From assembly GCF_017742215.1 (NCBI RefSeq), contig NZ_JAGHKP010000002.1:902737-966736 (forward strand): a stretch of 64,000 bases of DNA. Direction: 5' to 3'. The stretch is from Chitinophaga chungangae (lineage in GTDB: Bacteria; Bacteroidota; Bacteroidia; Chitinophagales; Chitinophagaceae). Every line of letters starts with the position of its first letter. The stretch's first letter is position 1. A program made the position numbers and the translations under genes. Below, one piece after another: positions 9,333 to 18,746 of this stretch. The notes beneath the pieces are model-generated. The model made no database searches, had not been told where the DNA came from, and saw nothing but the letters and a program-made list of their open reading frames with translations.

Positions 9333-12062
9333 ATGAAACAACGAGTACTCTTAACCCTGTTGGCCCTCACCGCTTTTGCGGCCCTTGCGCGGGCCCAGCA
9401 GAAAGATAACAGGATCACAGGCAGAATAGCAGACAGCTCCAATAAAGAAGCATTGCCCAATGCCGCCGTAGCCTTGCTGGAAAGAAAGGATTCGAGCGTT
9501 TACACCACTGCGGTGGCGGATGCGAAGGGCGTGTTTTCCTTTACCCGCTCCAAGCCGGGGGAATATTTCCTGGTCGTGACCTACATGGGTTTCCGGCAAC
9601 TTTCGAGGCGGGTGGATGTGAAGGACACGACGACGGTAATAGACCTGGGCCTCCTGGCCATGAAACGCACCAGCGTCAATCTCGACGAAGTGGAAGTAGT
9701 GGATTACGTGCCGCCGATCCGCATCAAAGAAGATACGATCGAGTTCAACGCGGGTTCGTTTAAAACGAGGGAAAACGCGATGGTGGAAGACCTGCTGAAA
9801 AAACTGCCGGGCGTGCAGGTGGATAAAGACGGTACCATCAAAGCCAACGGCGAAACGATAAAAAAAGTGCTGGTAGACGGGAAGCCCTTTTTCGGCAACG
9901 ACCCAAAAATGGCCACCCGCAACCTTCCCGCGGACATTATCGACAAGATCCAGGTGATCAACCAGAAAAGCGAACAATCGCAATTCACCGGCATTGCAGA
10001 CGGGGAAATAGAAAAAACACTGAACCTGACGGTGAAGGAAGACAAGAAAAAAGGCTTCTTCGGCCGCGCCAGCGCGGGTTACGGTACCAACGACCGGTAC
10101 CAGGCCGGCGCTACGTTCAACCGCTTCCGCGAATCGCAGCAGCTTTCCATCCTTGGCAGCACCAATAATGTGAACGCGCCGGGTTTTGCCGTGGGTGAAG
10201 TAAGGGGCGGCCAGGGCCAGGGACTTACCCGCAGCTGGAACGGCGGGGCGAACTACAGCGATATGTTCTCCAAAAACCTCCGCGTCAACGCCAGCTATTT
10301 CGTGGATAAAAAGGAATCGGAGAACGAAACGGTGAGCGGGCGCCAGAATATTTTCCGCCCCGATTCGTCGTCGTTCGTCAATAATTTCAACAACGCATTG
10401 TCCGACATGGTGAACCATCGCGCATTCATGCGCATGGAATACCAGATCGATTCCAGCCATTCCCTGCTGGTAACGCCTAATTTCTCCTACAGCAACGGCA
10501 ACACGGTGACCGAATCCGGCAGCACCACGCTGAACAACGCGAAAGATACGGTCAACAACAGCCGCAACCGGTCGACAACCTCTTCTAATGCACCCACCTT
10601 CAACACGCAGGCGCTTTTCCGGAAAAAATTCGATAAAAAAGGAAGAACGCTCAGCGCCAATTTTAATTTCGGGTTCAACAAAAACGAACAGGAATCCATC
10701 AACCAGTCTTTCATGAACTTCCACGACGCCACCGGGCAAAGGCTGGACACCATCGACCAGAAAGTGATGCAGGAAAGCAGCAGCAACCGCGCCGGCGTTA
10801 AAGTGAGTTATACGGAACCCGTATTCCGCGACCGGTACCTGGAGATCGATTACGGTTTTAATTACAACAAAAGCACCAACGACCGCTATACTTTCGATAA
10901 GTCCAAGACCGGGGACATTTACGACCAGGCGGTAGACAGCCTGACGAATCTCTTCAGGAACGTGTACTCCGGCCACCAGGCTGGCATCAGCCTGATGACG
11001 CAAAAGCTAAGGTACAATTACACGCTCGGCCTGTCTCTCCAGCAAAACACGCTGAACAGCGACAACCTTTCCACCGGCGAAAACATTCACCAGCAAACCT
11101 GGAACTTCGCGCCGCTGGCGGTATTGAACTATAATTTCTCTTCCAGCAAACGCCTCACGTTCAATTACCGCGGCCAAACGCAGCAGCCTACGCTGGAGCA
11201 GCTGCAACCCGTGCCGGACATCAGCAATCCCCTGCTGATCAGGGAAGGCAATCCGGACCTGGAACCGACATTTCTCAATAATGTTGCGCTGAGTTTCAAC
11301 GACTACGACCATAACACCATGCGCAGCCTTTTTGCATCGGTGACCGGTACGTTTACGCTGAATAAGATCGTGAATTCCAATACGATCACAAAAGAAGGCA
11401 TACAGATCGTAAAACCGGTGAATGTAGACGGCTCCTACAACCTGAACGCATACATTGTGAACGGTTTGGCGCTGAACAGGCAGCAGAAGGCCAACTTAAA
11501 CACCTCTACCGTGCTCACGTACAACAGGGACATCAGTTTTGTGAACGGCGCGGAAAATATCACGAACAACCTGAACCTGATGCAGGGCGCGAATGTGAAC
11601 TGGATGTATAAGGAATTGTTCGATGTGGCTGCGGGAGGCACTGTGAGTTACAACCGGGTGCGTTTTTCACAGAACGAGGCCAACAATGCGAATTATTTCA
11701 ACTACACCCTGACGTTCGATTTTAACCTGAACCTGCCGCTGGGGTTCATAATCGGGGGAGACCTGGATTATATCGCCAATACCGGGCGCAGCGCGGGGTT
11801 CAACAACCAGTATACGATGGTGAACGGTTTTGTGTCCAAAACGGTGTTCAGCAAAAAGCAGGGCCTGCTGAAGCTGCAGGTATTCGACCTGCTGAACCAG
11901 AACGTGAGCGTAACCCGTACTGTGGCAGACAACTATATCGAAGACACACGGAGCATGGTGCTGAACCGTTATTTCATGTTGAGCTTCTCTTATTTCCTGA
12001 ACCGCTTTGGCGGCAAGTCGGCATCTATGGGCCGGGCCGCAAGACCCATGCCCGTGTTCTGA
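9333..12062 (+). CDS. Outer-membrane beta-barrel protein (OMP_b-brl_3 / TonB-receptor-like)
   Basis: A 909-residue outer-membrane protein with a signal peptide ending LARAQQ. A carboxypeptidase-regulatory-like beta-sandwich spans about residues 25-105 (ITGRIADSSNKEALPNAAVA). A plug-like region follows, with VEDLLKKLPGVQVDKDGTIK and KVLVDGKPFFGNDP, and then a barrel of alternating aromatic strands to the C terminus. The plug-like motifs and length match the family usually annotated as outer membrane beta-barrel protein or TonB-dependent receptor. Substrate is unknown. It is the second gene of an operon with the GLPGLI gene. Confidence 0.9.
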   Translation: MKQRVLLTLLALTAFAALARAQQKDNRITGRIADSSNKEALPNAAVALLERKDSSVYTTAVADAKGVFSFTRSKPGEYFLVVTYMGFRQLSRRVDVKDTTTVIDLGLLAMKRTSVNLDEVEVVDYVPPIRIKEDTIEFNAGSFKTRENAMVEDLLKKLPGVQVDKDGTIKANGETIKKVLVDGKPFFGNDPKMATRNLPADIIDKIQVINQKSEQSQFTGIADGEIEKTLNLTVKEDKKKGFFGRASAGYGTNDRYQAGATFNRFRESQQLSILGSTNNVNAPGFAVGEVRGGQGQGLTRSWNGGANYSDMFSKNLRVNASYFVDKKESENETVSGRQNIFRPDSSSFVNNFNNALSDMVNHRAFMRMEYQIDSSHSLLVTPNFSYSNGNTVTESGSTTLNNAKDTVNNSRNRSTTSSNAPTFNTQALFRKKFDKKGRTLSANFNFGFNKNEQESINQSFMNFHDATGQRLDTIDQKVMQESSSNRAGVKVSYTEPVFRDRYLEIDYGFNYNKSTNDRYTFDKSKTGDIYDQAVDSLTNLFRNVYSGHQAGISLMTQKLRYNYTLGLSLQQNTLNSDNLSTGENIHQQTWNFAPLAVLNYNFSSSKRLTFNYRGQTQQPTLEQLQPVPDISNPLLIREGNPDLEPTFLNNVALSFNDYDHNTMRSLFASVTGTFTLNKIVNSNTITKEGIQIVKPVNVDGSYNLNAYIVNGLALNRQQKANLNTSTVLTYNRDISFVNGAENITNNLNLMQGANVNWMYKELFDVAAGGTVSYNRVRFSQNEANNANYFNYTLTFDFNLNLPLGFIIGGDLDYIANTGRSAGFNNQYTMVNGFVSKTVFSKKQGLLKLQVFDLLNQNVSVTRTVADNYIEDTRSMVLNRYFMLSFSYFLNRFGGKSASMGRAARPMPVF

Positions 12063-12068
12063 CAGCAG

Positions 12069-12371
12069 TTACTGGCCGTTAACGACCCGCTTTTTCTGAT
12101 TCGCCGTCCATTGCTGGGTGATATATACCACGAAGCGGCTGATGGTGAAGGTGGGGATGAAGTCCAGCCCGGGGAACAATTCCTCTATCAGGTTGAACAC
12201 ACCGCCGAACGCGCCCAGCGGCCCGCCGAACATCCGGTAAAAAATGATGGCGGAGATCGGCGCCCAGATCACATCGCTCACTTCGCCCAGTAACGGCACC
12301 GCATAGCTGGCCAGACCGATCAGGTCCATCAGCAGGCACATTGTTAAACTGGGAGTAGTTTTTCTTTCCAT
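12069..12371 (-). CDS. Small conserved membrane protein of unknown function
   Basis: A 100-residue protein with a hydrophobic segment near residues 8-35, a loop containing VIWAPISAIIFYRMFGG, and FNLIEELFPGLDFIPTFTIS. This pattern looks like a conserved Bacteroidota family, probably with two membrane-associated helices, but I cannot name it. An ATG six codons upstream is also possible; I chose the one directly before ERKTTPSL. It is convergent with the outer-membrane barrel gene. Confidence 0.65.
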   Translation of the reverse strand: MERKTTPSLTMCLLMDLIGLASYAVPLLGEVSDVIWAPISAIIFYRMFGGPLGAFGGVFNLIEELFPGLDFIPTFTISRFVVYITQQWTANQKKRVVNGQ

Positions 12372-12603
12372 ACACCCTCGCTTTTGCATATATAATCAAA
12401 TAACCTACCAAAATGTTTCGCCCCCTGGCGGCCACTTTTCGCAAGGCGTCCGCCGGAACGGCTGAAACTCCCTACTGTAGAGGGTTTTGATACGAATTGC
12501 ATTGGTCAGGTATTTACCCGGAATATCAAAAAAACGTAGTTTCCGTGATACTTGCATTTAGCGGGGATTTAGCATAAATTCACCCTTGGTAAAACGTCAC
12601 GTT

Positions 12604-13497
12604 ATGGCAACCCATTCCACCCGCAGAGATGCGATCAAAAAAGTAGCAACTATGGCCCTCGCAAGCACCGCCCTTTCTTCGCTCACCAACCGCGTTTCCG
12701 CGCACGAACAGGCGCTGGACGATAAACTCAAAGGCAAGATCAGGCATTCCGTGTGCGCCTGGTGTTATGGAAGCATTCCCCTCGAAGAACTGTGCAAGGC
12801 CGCGAACAACATCGGCATACAAAGCATCGACCTGGTAGGCCCGAAAGACTTCGATCTCATTAAAAAATACGATCTCACCAGCGCGATGGTGGCATCCAAC
12901 AGCAAGGAGTGGGGAATCACCCGCGGCTGGAACCGCAAGGAACATCACGAAGCCCTCATAGAATATTTCAAACCCATGATCGACGCCACTTCGGCCGCAG
13001 GCTTCACCAACCTGATCTGCTTCTCCGGCAACCGCGAAGGGCTGGACGATCAGCAGGGCATCGAAAACTGCGCCGAGGGCCTCAAAAAGATCATCGGATA
13101 CGCCGAAAAGAAAAAAGTAACGCTGGTAATGGAACTGCTGAACAGTAAAGTAGACCATGCCGACTACCAGTGCGACCATACCGCATGGGGCGTAGAGCTT
13201 TGCAAAGCCATCGGATCGGACAATTTTAAGCTCCTGTACGACATCTACCATATGCAGATCATGGAAGGGGACGTGATCCGCACCATCCGCGAGAACCAGC
13301 AATATATCGCCCATTACCACACCGGCGGCGTGCCCGGCCGCAACGAAATAGACGAAACGCAGGAACTGTATTACCCCGCCATCATGCAGGCTGTGCTGGA
13401 CACAGGTTTTAAAGGCTTCGTGGCGCAGGAGTTCGTGCCCAAAAGGCCCGATAAGCTGGCTTCCCTGAAGCAGGGCGTGCTCATCTGCGACGTTTGA
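12604..13497 (+). CDS. Hydroxypyruvate isomerase family protein, Tat-type signal
   Basis: A 297-residue TIM-barrel sugar isomerase-like protein. The N terminus carries twin arginines in HSTRRDAIKKVATMALAS, a likely Tat signal, so the mature protein should be periplasmic. The barrel has the family stretches VMELLNSKVDHADYQCDH, LLYDIYHMQIMEGDVI and IAHYHTGGVPGRNE, supplying Glu, Asp and His residues that bind a divalent metal. Hyi enzymes interconvert hydroxypyruvate and tartronate semialdehyde, but exported relatives may use other sugars. The ATG chosen gives the shortest N terminus with an intact signal; a TTG 18 bases upstream is less likely. Confidence 0.85.
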   Translation: MATHSTRRDAIKKVATMALASTALSSLTNRVSAHEQALDDKLKGKIRHSVCAWCYGSIPLEELCKAANNIGIQSIDLVGPKDFDLIKKYDLTSAMVASNSKEWGITRGWNRKEHHEALIEYFKPMIDATSAAGFTNLICFSGNREGLDDQQGIENCAEGLKKIIGYAEKKKVTLVMELLNSKVDHADYQCDHTAWGVELCKAIGSDNFKLLYDIYHMQIMEGDVIRTIRENQQYIAHYHTGGVPGRNEIDETQELYYPAIMQAVLDTGFKGFVAQEFVPKRPDKLASLKQGVLICDV

Positions 13498-13509
13498 TAA
13501 AAGGAGGGA

Positions 13510-14055
13510 TCATTGGGGCTTCCAGTCTTTACGGAGCATTCCCATCACCACCATGTCCACATACTGGCCGTGTAATTTCGCGCTCTGGCGGAGGATGCCT
13601 TCTTTGGCGAACCCGAGTTTGATGGGTATCTGCGCGCTTTTTTCATTCTGCAACACAAAACGGATTTCCACCTTGTTCAGCCGCATGGCCGCAAAGGCAT
13701 ACCCGATAAGGGTTTTGCACGACTGTGTAACGATGCCCCTGCCCTGCGCTTCGGGTGTGATCCAGTAGCCGATCTCGGCCTTTTGCAGCGTATGGTCCCA
13801 GTCGTGGAGGTCGATTACGCCGCACAGCTGGTTATTAAACCAAATGCCAAAAGCAACGGCTTCCTGCTCGTCTGCTTTCCGCATCATGAGCTCTATAAAA
13901 CGGAGGGAATGTTCTTCGTTGGTGTTATAATCCACCCAGGGAAGGAATTTGCGCAGCGTTTTGCGGCAGTGATTGATCAGCCGGAAAAGTTCCGGGGCGT
14001 CTGTTGTCCGCAGCTGACGGAGAAGGGTGGTATCGTTTACAGGCAGTTCAAGCAT
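13510..14055 (-). CDS. GNAT-family N-acetyltransferase (RimJ/RimL type)
   Basis: A 181-residue acetyltransferase with RTTDAPELFRLINHCRKTLR at the start, strand beta4 LCGVIDLHDWDHTLQKAEIG and the acetyl-CoA binding segment ITPEAQGRGIVTQSCKTLIGY (Q/R-x-x-G-x-G/A). C-terminal ALNKVEIR-like and SAQIPIKLGFAKEG segments match the RimJ/RimL group, which acetylates ribosomal protein N termini; many members act on other amines. It is convergent with the isomerase gene, 12 bases away. Confidence 0.9.
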   Translation of the reverse strand: MLELPVNDTTLLRQLRTTDAPELFRLINHCRKTLRKFLPWVDYNTNEEHSLRFIELMMRKADEQEAVAFGIWFNNQLCGVIDLHDWDHTLQKAEIGYWITPEAQGRGIVTQSCKTLIGYAFAAMRLNKVEIRFVLQNEKSAQIPIKLGFAKEGILRQSAKLHGQYVDMVVMGMLRKDWKPQ

Positions 14056-14169
14056 AGAGTAGGCCGGTAAACATATGAAAACTCTCTAAAAACACCAACA
14101 GGCAACCTGCTCTTACGCAAGTTACCTGCCTGATGTTGATTATGACGGTACTGTACTACTCTTGATGTA

Positions 14170-14820
14170 CTAACGCCGGGAGATCAGCTGCTGCTTCGTC
14201 ATGTCTTTGATCACCTGCTGGCTGTACACTACGGCCATGCGCGCGGCGGATGAAGGATCGAAGGTTTCCGTTTGCACGGAATAGATCAGCTGTTTGTTCT
14301 TCAGGTTATAAAGATTGCTTTCGAGGAAATATTTTGTGTTGGTGGTGTAATAGCCCGGTTCGTACACGCGGCCGTACATCCAGTTGTAATAAGGCCAGAA
14401 GCGGCCGTAATACATCGGGAACGGGCGGCCGTACATCGTTCTGCCCGGCACGTAATTCTTTTCCTTGGATTTGTCCAGCATCACGATGGTCAGTACCTGG
14501 TCTGCATCCGTTCTGCGGATCCTGTTCATGGCTTTTTGTTCGTTCAGGCCTTTTAATGCATGAGGCCCGAGTTCGTTGTAAGCCGAAACGGCGTTGTAGC
14601 CTTTTTGCCGGAGCGTGGTCACCATTTCCCTTTCCATATTGTTTCTCAGGCTGCCCTCGCGGTCGCTTACGAGCGCCATCACGAGGATCTTTTGATCAGC
14701 ATTTATAGCAGCCTGCGGTTCTTTCCAGGAGGAAGTGACCTTTGTGCTGGAACAGGATGCAAGGAACAACACCAGTCCTGAGAGCATCCCCACGGTTAAA
14801 AATCTCATCTTGTTCTTCAT
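14170..14820 (-). CDS. Putative lipoprotein of unknown function
   Basis: A 216-residue protein starting KNKMRFLTVGMLSGLVLFLA followed by the lipobox LASC, so it should be a lipidated envelope protein. The mature part is mixed alpha/beta with KILVMALVSDREGSLRNNME and ends in a basic tail. Around residues 110-150 it has a strongly Tyr/Trp/Met-rich loop (PMYYGRFWPYYNWMYGRV). Similar proteins are annotated as hypothetical, some near the DUF4136 type, but I cannot place it firmly. An ATG 17 codons upstream would add a basic extension before the signal and was rejected. Confidence 0.7.
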   Translation of the reverse strand: MKNKMRFLTVGMLSGLVLFLASCSSTKVTSSWKEPQAAINADQKILVMALVSDREGSLRNNMEREMVTTLRQKGYNAVSAYNELGPHALKGLNEQKAMNRIRRTDADQVLTIVMLDKSKEKNYVPGRTMYGRPFPMYYGRFWPYYNWMYGRVYEPGYYTTNTKYFLESNLYNLKNKQLIYSVQTETFDPSSAARMAVVYSQQVIKDMTKQQLISRR

Positions 14821-14920
14821 AGCTCTAGTGTTTATATTCTTTAGACGGCGAAGGCGGTACAAAAGATACATGGGCTTCCGCTATTTAACATAACTTTTGG
14901 GGAACTGTTAAAATAGTATA

Positions 14921-14952
14921 AAAACAAAGACCGCTCCACGGGGGAACGGCCT
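14921..14952 (-). terminator. Intrinsic terminator after mqnC
   Basis: Read on the minus strand, GGCCGTTCC and GGAGCGGTC form a nine-pair stem with G-U pairs around a five- to six-base loop, followed by TTTGTTTTTA. It lies just downstream of the mqnC stop. Confidence 0.6.
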
Positions 14953-14975
14953 TTTCATCATCAGAAGTAAAAATA

Positions 14976-16100
14976 TTAGTAATTGATCACTTGTTCTTCG
15001 ATCGTTTGCGGGATTTCGCGGAACTGGTAGAGCTGGTTGCGCAGCTGCGGCTCGAAGCCCGCTTCGCGGATCGCATCCTGGATGCTGCGGTAAGTGAAAC
15101 GGTGCGGCGCACCGGCGGCGCTCACCACGTTCTCTTCGATCATGATAGACCCGAAATCGTTCGCGCCTGCGTGCAGGCACAGCTGCGCAACGGATTTGCC
15201 CACGGTGAGCCAGGAAGCCTGGATGTTTTGGACATTCGGCAGCATAATGCGGCTCATGGCGATCATGCGGATATATTCTTCGGAGGTGGTCATGTTATGA
15301 ACGCCGCGAATGCGCGCCAGCAGGGTGTCTACATCCTGGAACGTCCAGGGGATGAAGGCGGTGAAGCCGTAGTGCCCTTCCGGTTTTTCGCTTTGCACCT
15401 GGCGGATGGCCACGAGGTGCTCAAACCTTTCCAGCACGGTTTCAACGTGTCCGAACATCATGGTGGCGGAGGAAGCGATATTGAGCTTGTGCGCCGCGCG
15501 CATCACGTCGAGCCATTCCTGCGCGCCGCATTTGCCTTTGGAGATCAGGCGGCGCACACGGTCGTTAAGAATTTCGGCGCCGGCGCCGGGCAGGCTGTCC
15601 ATCCCCGCTTTTTGCAGGGCGCGGAGCACTTCTATATGCGTGCTTTTTTCGAGCTTGGTGATGTGCGCCACTTCGGGGGGGCCGAGGGTGTGCAGGCGAA
15701 GCTCGGGATAAAGCGATTTTAATTCGGAAAAAAGATCCGTGTAGAATTTCAGGCCGAGCTCCGGGTGATGGCCGCCTTGCAGCAACAGCTGATCGCCGCC
15801 GTAGCGGAGGGTTTCGTCGATCTTCACCTTGTACTCTTCGATGCCGGTGATATAGGCATCTTTATGGCCGGGAATACGGTAGAAATTGCAGAATTTACAG
15901 TTGGCCGTGCATACGTTCGTTGTGTTCACATTCCGGTCAATCTGCCAGGTAACCTTGCCATGGGGCACCTGTTGTTTCCTCAGCTCGTTGGCTATCTCCA
16001 TCAGTTCGGCCAGCGGGGCGTTCTCAAACATATAAACACCTTCCTCCGCCGTCAAAAAGCCGAATTCCTGCGCCTTTTTGTATAAGTCCTGTAATTGCAT
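14976..16100 (-). CDS. mqnC: Cyclic dehypoxanthinyl futalosine synthase
   Basis: A 374-residue radical SAM enzyme with the cluster motif CTANCKFC (Cys64, Cys68, Cys71) directly after WQIDRNVNTTNV. It also has LQGGHHPELGLKFYTDLF, GMDSLPGAGAEIL and ASWLTVGKSVAQLCLHAGAND, all typical of MqnC rather than MqnE. MqnC cyclises dehypoxanthine futalosine in the futalosine route to menaquinone, so this organism makes menaquinone without the classical Men pathway at this step. It is a single gene here with its own terminator; the other mqn genes are not in the window. Confidence 0.95.
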   Translation of the reverse strand: MQLQDLYKKAQEFGFLTAEEGVYMFENAPLAELMEIANELRKQQVPHGKVTWQIDRNVNTTNVCTANCKFCNFYRIPGHKDAYITGIEEYKVKIDETLRYGGDQLLLQGGHHPELGLKFYTDLFSELKSLYPELRLHTLGPPEVAHITKLEKSTHIEVLRALQKAGMDSLPGAGAEILNDRVRRLISKGKCGAQEWLDVMRAAHKLNIASSATMMFGHVETVLERFEHLVAIRQVQSEKPEGHYGFTAFIPWTFQDVDTLLARIRGVHNMTTSEEYIRMIAMSRIMLPNVQNIQASWLTVGKSVAQLCLHAGANDFGSIMIEENVVSAAGAPHRFTYRSIQDAIREAGFEPQLRNQLYQFREIPQTIEEQVINY

Positions 16101-16108
16101 CTTGCAAA

Positions 16109-16116
16109 CAAAGGTA
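16109..16116 (-). promoter_or_regulatory. Possible -7 element for mqnC
   Basis: TACCTTTG on the minus strand matches TAnnTTTG exactly and would place the transcript start only a few bases before the mqnC ATG. No TTG lies at the ideal -33 position. Confidence 0.4.
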
Positions 16117-16219
16117 GGGTATCCGGAGAATTTATTTTGCCGCTTGTACGAATTAGATGAAAGCGGTTTGACCAGAAATGTTAAATTTAGGTAAATACGA
16201 TGTATAGCACCTTTTGATT

Positions 16220-17431
16220 ATGGGAGCCAAAGCCTTTTTTCACGTTATCGTCCTGTGCCTGCTGTTCATTCCTCCAGTCTTTGCGCAGGAAACCGAAGAC
16301 GCCGGTGAAGAACCGGAAGCCCGGCTTATCACCCGTTTCCCGTTTAAGCAGTACTATGGCGGCGTGGTGGTGATCTCCGCCAAACTCAACAACTTCCCCG
16401 ATACCCTGCAATTCCTGCTGGACACCGGCAGCGCCGGCATTTCCCTGGACACCGCCACCTGCATCGAGCTGGGGCTGAAGCTCACCCCGTCTGACAAGAT
16501 CGTGCGTGGCCTCGTAGCCAGCAAAAACATATCCTTCGCGACGGACAATACCCTGCATCTGCCCGGGCTGCAGATCGACAGTCTTGATTTCCATGTAAAT
16601 AATTACGAACTGATCAGCCAGGTATATGGCATCCAGATAGACGGCATCATGGGTTACAGCGTGCTGAGCAAGTATATTTTCCAGGTGGATTACGACAAGG
16701 AAGAAATATCGATATGGTCCAAAGGGCGCTTCAAATACCCGCGCGGCGGGCATATGCTGAAGCCCAACCTCACCTACATTCCCGTGGTGAGCTCGCCGCT
16801 GCGCAGCGGCAAACATAACGTGACCCACCGCTATTATTTCGATACGGGCGCGGGCATGTGCCTGCTGCTGAGCACGCAGTTCGTGAAAGACAGTTCGCTG
16901 CTGGTGAAACGCAAAGCCAAGGTGATACCCACCGAAGCCCAGGGCCTCGGCGGCAAAATGCAGATGTACATCACCACCATGAACGAATTCAGGGTCGGGT
17001 CGTACAATTTCAGGAACGTGCCCACCTATCTTTTCGACGATGTTACCAACATTACCTCATACCCCTCGCTGGCGGGCATGATCGGCAACGACCTGCTGCG
17101 CCGCTTCAACCTCACGCTCAATTACGGCAAAAAGGAGATCCACCTGATGCCCAATACGCACTTCCGCGACCAGTTCGATTATTCCTACACCGGCCTCATT
17201 ATTTACCTGATAGACAACCGGATAGAGGTCACCGACGTGATCCGGAACTCCCCGGCGGAAAAGGCCGGTTTCAAGCCCGGCGATTTCGTGCTGGCGATCA
17301 ACAACAATTTCACTTCCAACCTGCAGGTGTACCGCGACATCCTCAAGAACATCGGCACGCGCCCCACGCTGCTCATCATGCGCGACGGCGAGCTGATGCT
17401 GAAAAAACTGCCGATCCGCAGCATATTGTAG
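16220..17431 (+). CDS. Retropepsin-like aspartyl protease domain protein with C-terminal PDZ
   Basis: A 403-residue exported protein with a signal peptide ending VFAQE. Two aspartyl protease repeats are visible: LLDTGSAGISLD (Asp68) and FDTGAGMCLLLS (Asp near 207), the D-T-G triads of a pepsin/retropepsin fold contained in one chain. A PDZ domain occupies about residues 325-395 (IRNSPAEKAGFKPGDFVLAI). Proteins of this design are common in Bacteroidota and probably act in the periplasm; substrates are unknown. ATG was preferred to a TTG two codons upstream. Confidence 0.85.
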   Translation: MGAKAFFHVIVLCLLFIPPVFAQETEDAGEEPEARLITRFPFKQYYGGVVVISAKLNNFPDTLQFLLDTGSAGISLDTATCIELGLKLTPSDKIVRGLVASKNISFATDNTLHLPGLQIDSLDFHVNNYELISQVYGIQIDGIMGYSVLSKYIFQVDYDKEEISIWSKGRFKYPRGGHMLKPNLTYIPVVSSPLRSGKHNVTHRYYFDTGAGMCLLLSTQFVKDSSLLVKRKAKVIPTEAQGLGGKMQMYITTMNEFRVGSYNFRNVPTYLFDDVTNITSYPSLAGMIGNDLLRRFNLTLNYGKKEIHLMPNTHFRDQFDYSYTGLIIYLIDNRIEVTDVIRNSPAEKAGFKPGDFVLAINNNFTSNLQVYRDILKNIGTRPTLLIMRDGELMLKKLPIRSIL

Positions 17432-17455
17432 CTATCCGCATTTGTCGTAAATTTG
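17426..17455 (+). promoter_or_regulatory. Bacteroidota-type promoter for the M16 peptidase pair
   Basis: TTG at 17426-17428 is followed by exactly 19 bases and then TAAATTTG at 17448-17455. This is a full match to the sigma-ABfr consensus TTG-N19-TAnnTTTG. It overlaps the end of the preceding gene and places transcription about 40 bases before the ATG. Confidence 0.75.
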
Positions 17456-17503
17456 CATGTTTTGGCTGAAATAACGGCCAAAACGCTATTATTGCCATCA
17501 ATT

Positions 17504-18742
17504 ATGATCCATTACAACAGATTCACCCTCGATAACGGATTACGTGTGATCGTACACGAAGACGCCACTACGCCCATGGCCGTGGTAAACGTGATGTACG
17601 ACGTGGGCGCGCGCGACGAAGATCCCGCGCAGACGGGTTTCGCGCATCTTTTCGAGCACCTCATGTTCGGCGGCTCCGTGAACATCCCGGAATACGACGA
17701 GCCCCTGCAGATGGCCGGCGGCGAAAACAACGCCTACACCACCAACGACCTGACCAATTATTACATAGAACTGCCCGCCGAGAACCTGGAAACGGCCTTC
17801 TGGCTGGAAAGCGACCGCATGCTTTCCCTCGCGTTCTCCGAAAAAAGCCTCGAAGTGCAGCGCAAAGTGGTCACCGAAGAATTTAAAGAACATTACATCA
17901 ACAAACCCTACGGCGACGTATGGCATAAAATGCGCGAGCTGGCCTACAGCCGCCATCCGTACCGCTGGATGACCATCGGCAGGGAACTGGCGCATATCGA
18001 ACAGGCGAAGCTCGAGGATGTAAAATCCTTCTTTTTCCGCCACTACCGCCCCATCAACGCGATACTCGTGGTGGCCGGGAAAGTGACCACCGCACAGGTG
18101 AAAACGCTGGCCGAAAAATGGTTCGGAGACATTCCCAGCGGCGAGAAATACGTTCGCAACCTGCCCGCGGAACCGCAACAGCAGGAAGCGCACCTGCTCG
18201 AGATCAAAGCAAAAGTGCCGCTGGACGCGCTGTATAAAACGTATCACATTTACCCGCGCAAAGACCAGCGGTATTACACGGCAGACCTTCTCAGCGACAT
18301 CCTCAGCGGCGGCGGTTCTTCGCGCCTGCACCAGGTGCTGGTAAAGGAAAAGAAACTGTTCAGCAACATCGACTGTTATCATTTCGGCAGTCTCGACGCA
18401 GGCCTGCTGGCCATCGACGGCAAGCTGGTGAAAGGCGTGAAAATGAAAGACGCCGAAAAGGCCGTGCAGGAAGAACTGGTGAAAGTGCAGCAGGAGATCA
18501 TCCCGGAAAGGGAGCTGCAAAAGGTGAAGAACCGCGTGGAAAGCATGCTGGCCTTCGAAGACATGGGCCTGCTGAGCCGCGCCAACAATCTCGCCTTTTA
18601 CGAGTTGCTCGGCGACGCATCGCTGATGAACAGCGAGTTTGAAAATTACGAGCGTGTGACGGCCAAAGACATACAGGAAGAAGCGCGGATTATTTTTTCG
18701 GAGAAAAACTCCAACACCATTCACTATTACGCAGGAAATTAA
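17504..18742 (+). CDS. M16 family zinc peptidase, catalytic subunit
   Basis: A 412-residue insulinase-family peptidase. The inverted zinc motif HLFEH (residues 48-52) provides two His ligands and the catalytic Glu; a third ligand is expected in the downstream VQRKVVTEEFKEH helix. Length and two-lobe layout fit bacterial M16B heterodimers. The next gene, 4 bases downstream, encodes the noncatalytic partner. The start is the ATG before IHYNRFTLDNG, where family similarity begins; upstream in-frame codons lie in the promoter. Confidence 0.93.
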   Translation: MIHYNRFTLDNGLRVIVHEDATTPMAVVNVMYDVGARDEDPAQTGFAHLFEHLMFGGSVNIPEYDEPLQMAGGENNAYTTNDLTNYYIELPAENLETAFWLESDRMLSLAFSEKSLEVQRKVVTEEFKEHYINKPYGDVWHKMRELAYSRHPYRWMTIGRELAHIEQAKLEDVKSFFFRHYRPINAILVVAGKVTTAQVKTLAEKWFGDIPSGEKYVRNLPAEPQQQEAHLLEIKAKVPLDALYKTYHIYPRKDQRYYTADLLSDILSGGGSSRLHQVLVKEKKLFSNIDCYHFGSLDAGLLAIDGKLVKGVKMKDAEKAVQEELVKVQQEIIPERELQKVKNRVESMLAFEDMGLLSRANNLAFYELLGDASLMNSEFENYERVTAKDIQEEARIIFSEKNSNTIHYYAGN

Positions 18743-18746
18743 AGAC

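Noticed and set aside
14096..14137. Hairpin-like repeats between the lipoprotein and GNAT genes
   Set aside because: The stem has several mismatches and no T run on either strand; evidence is too weak for a terminator.
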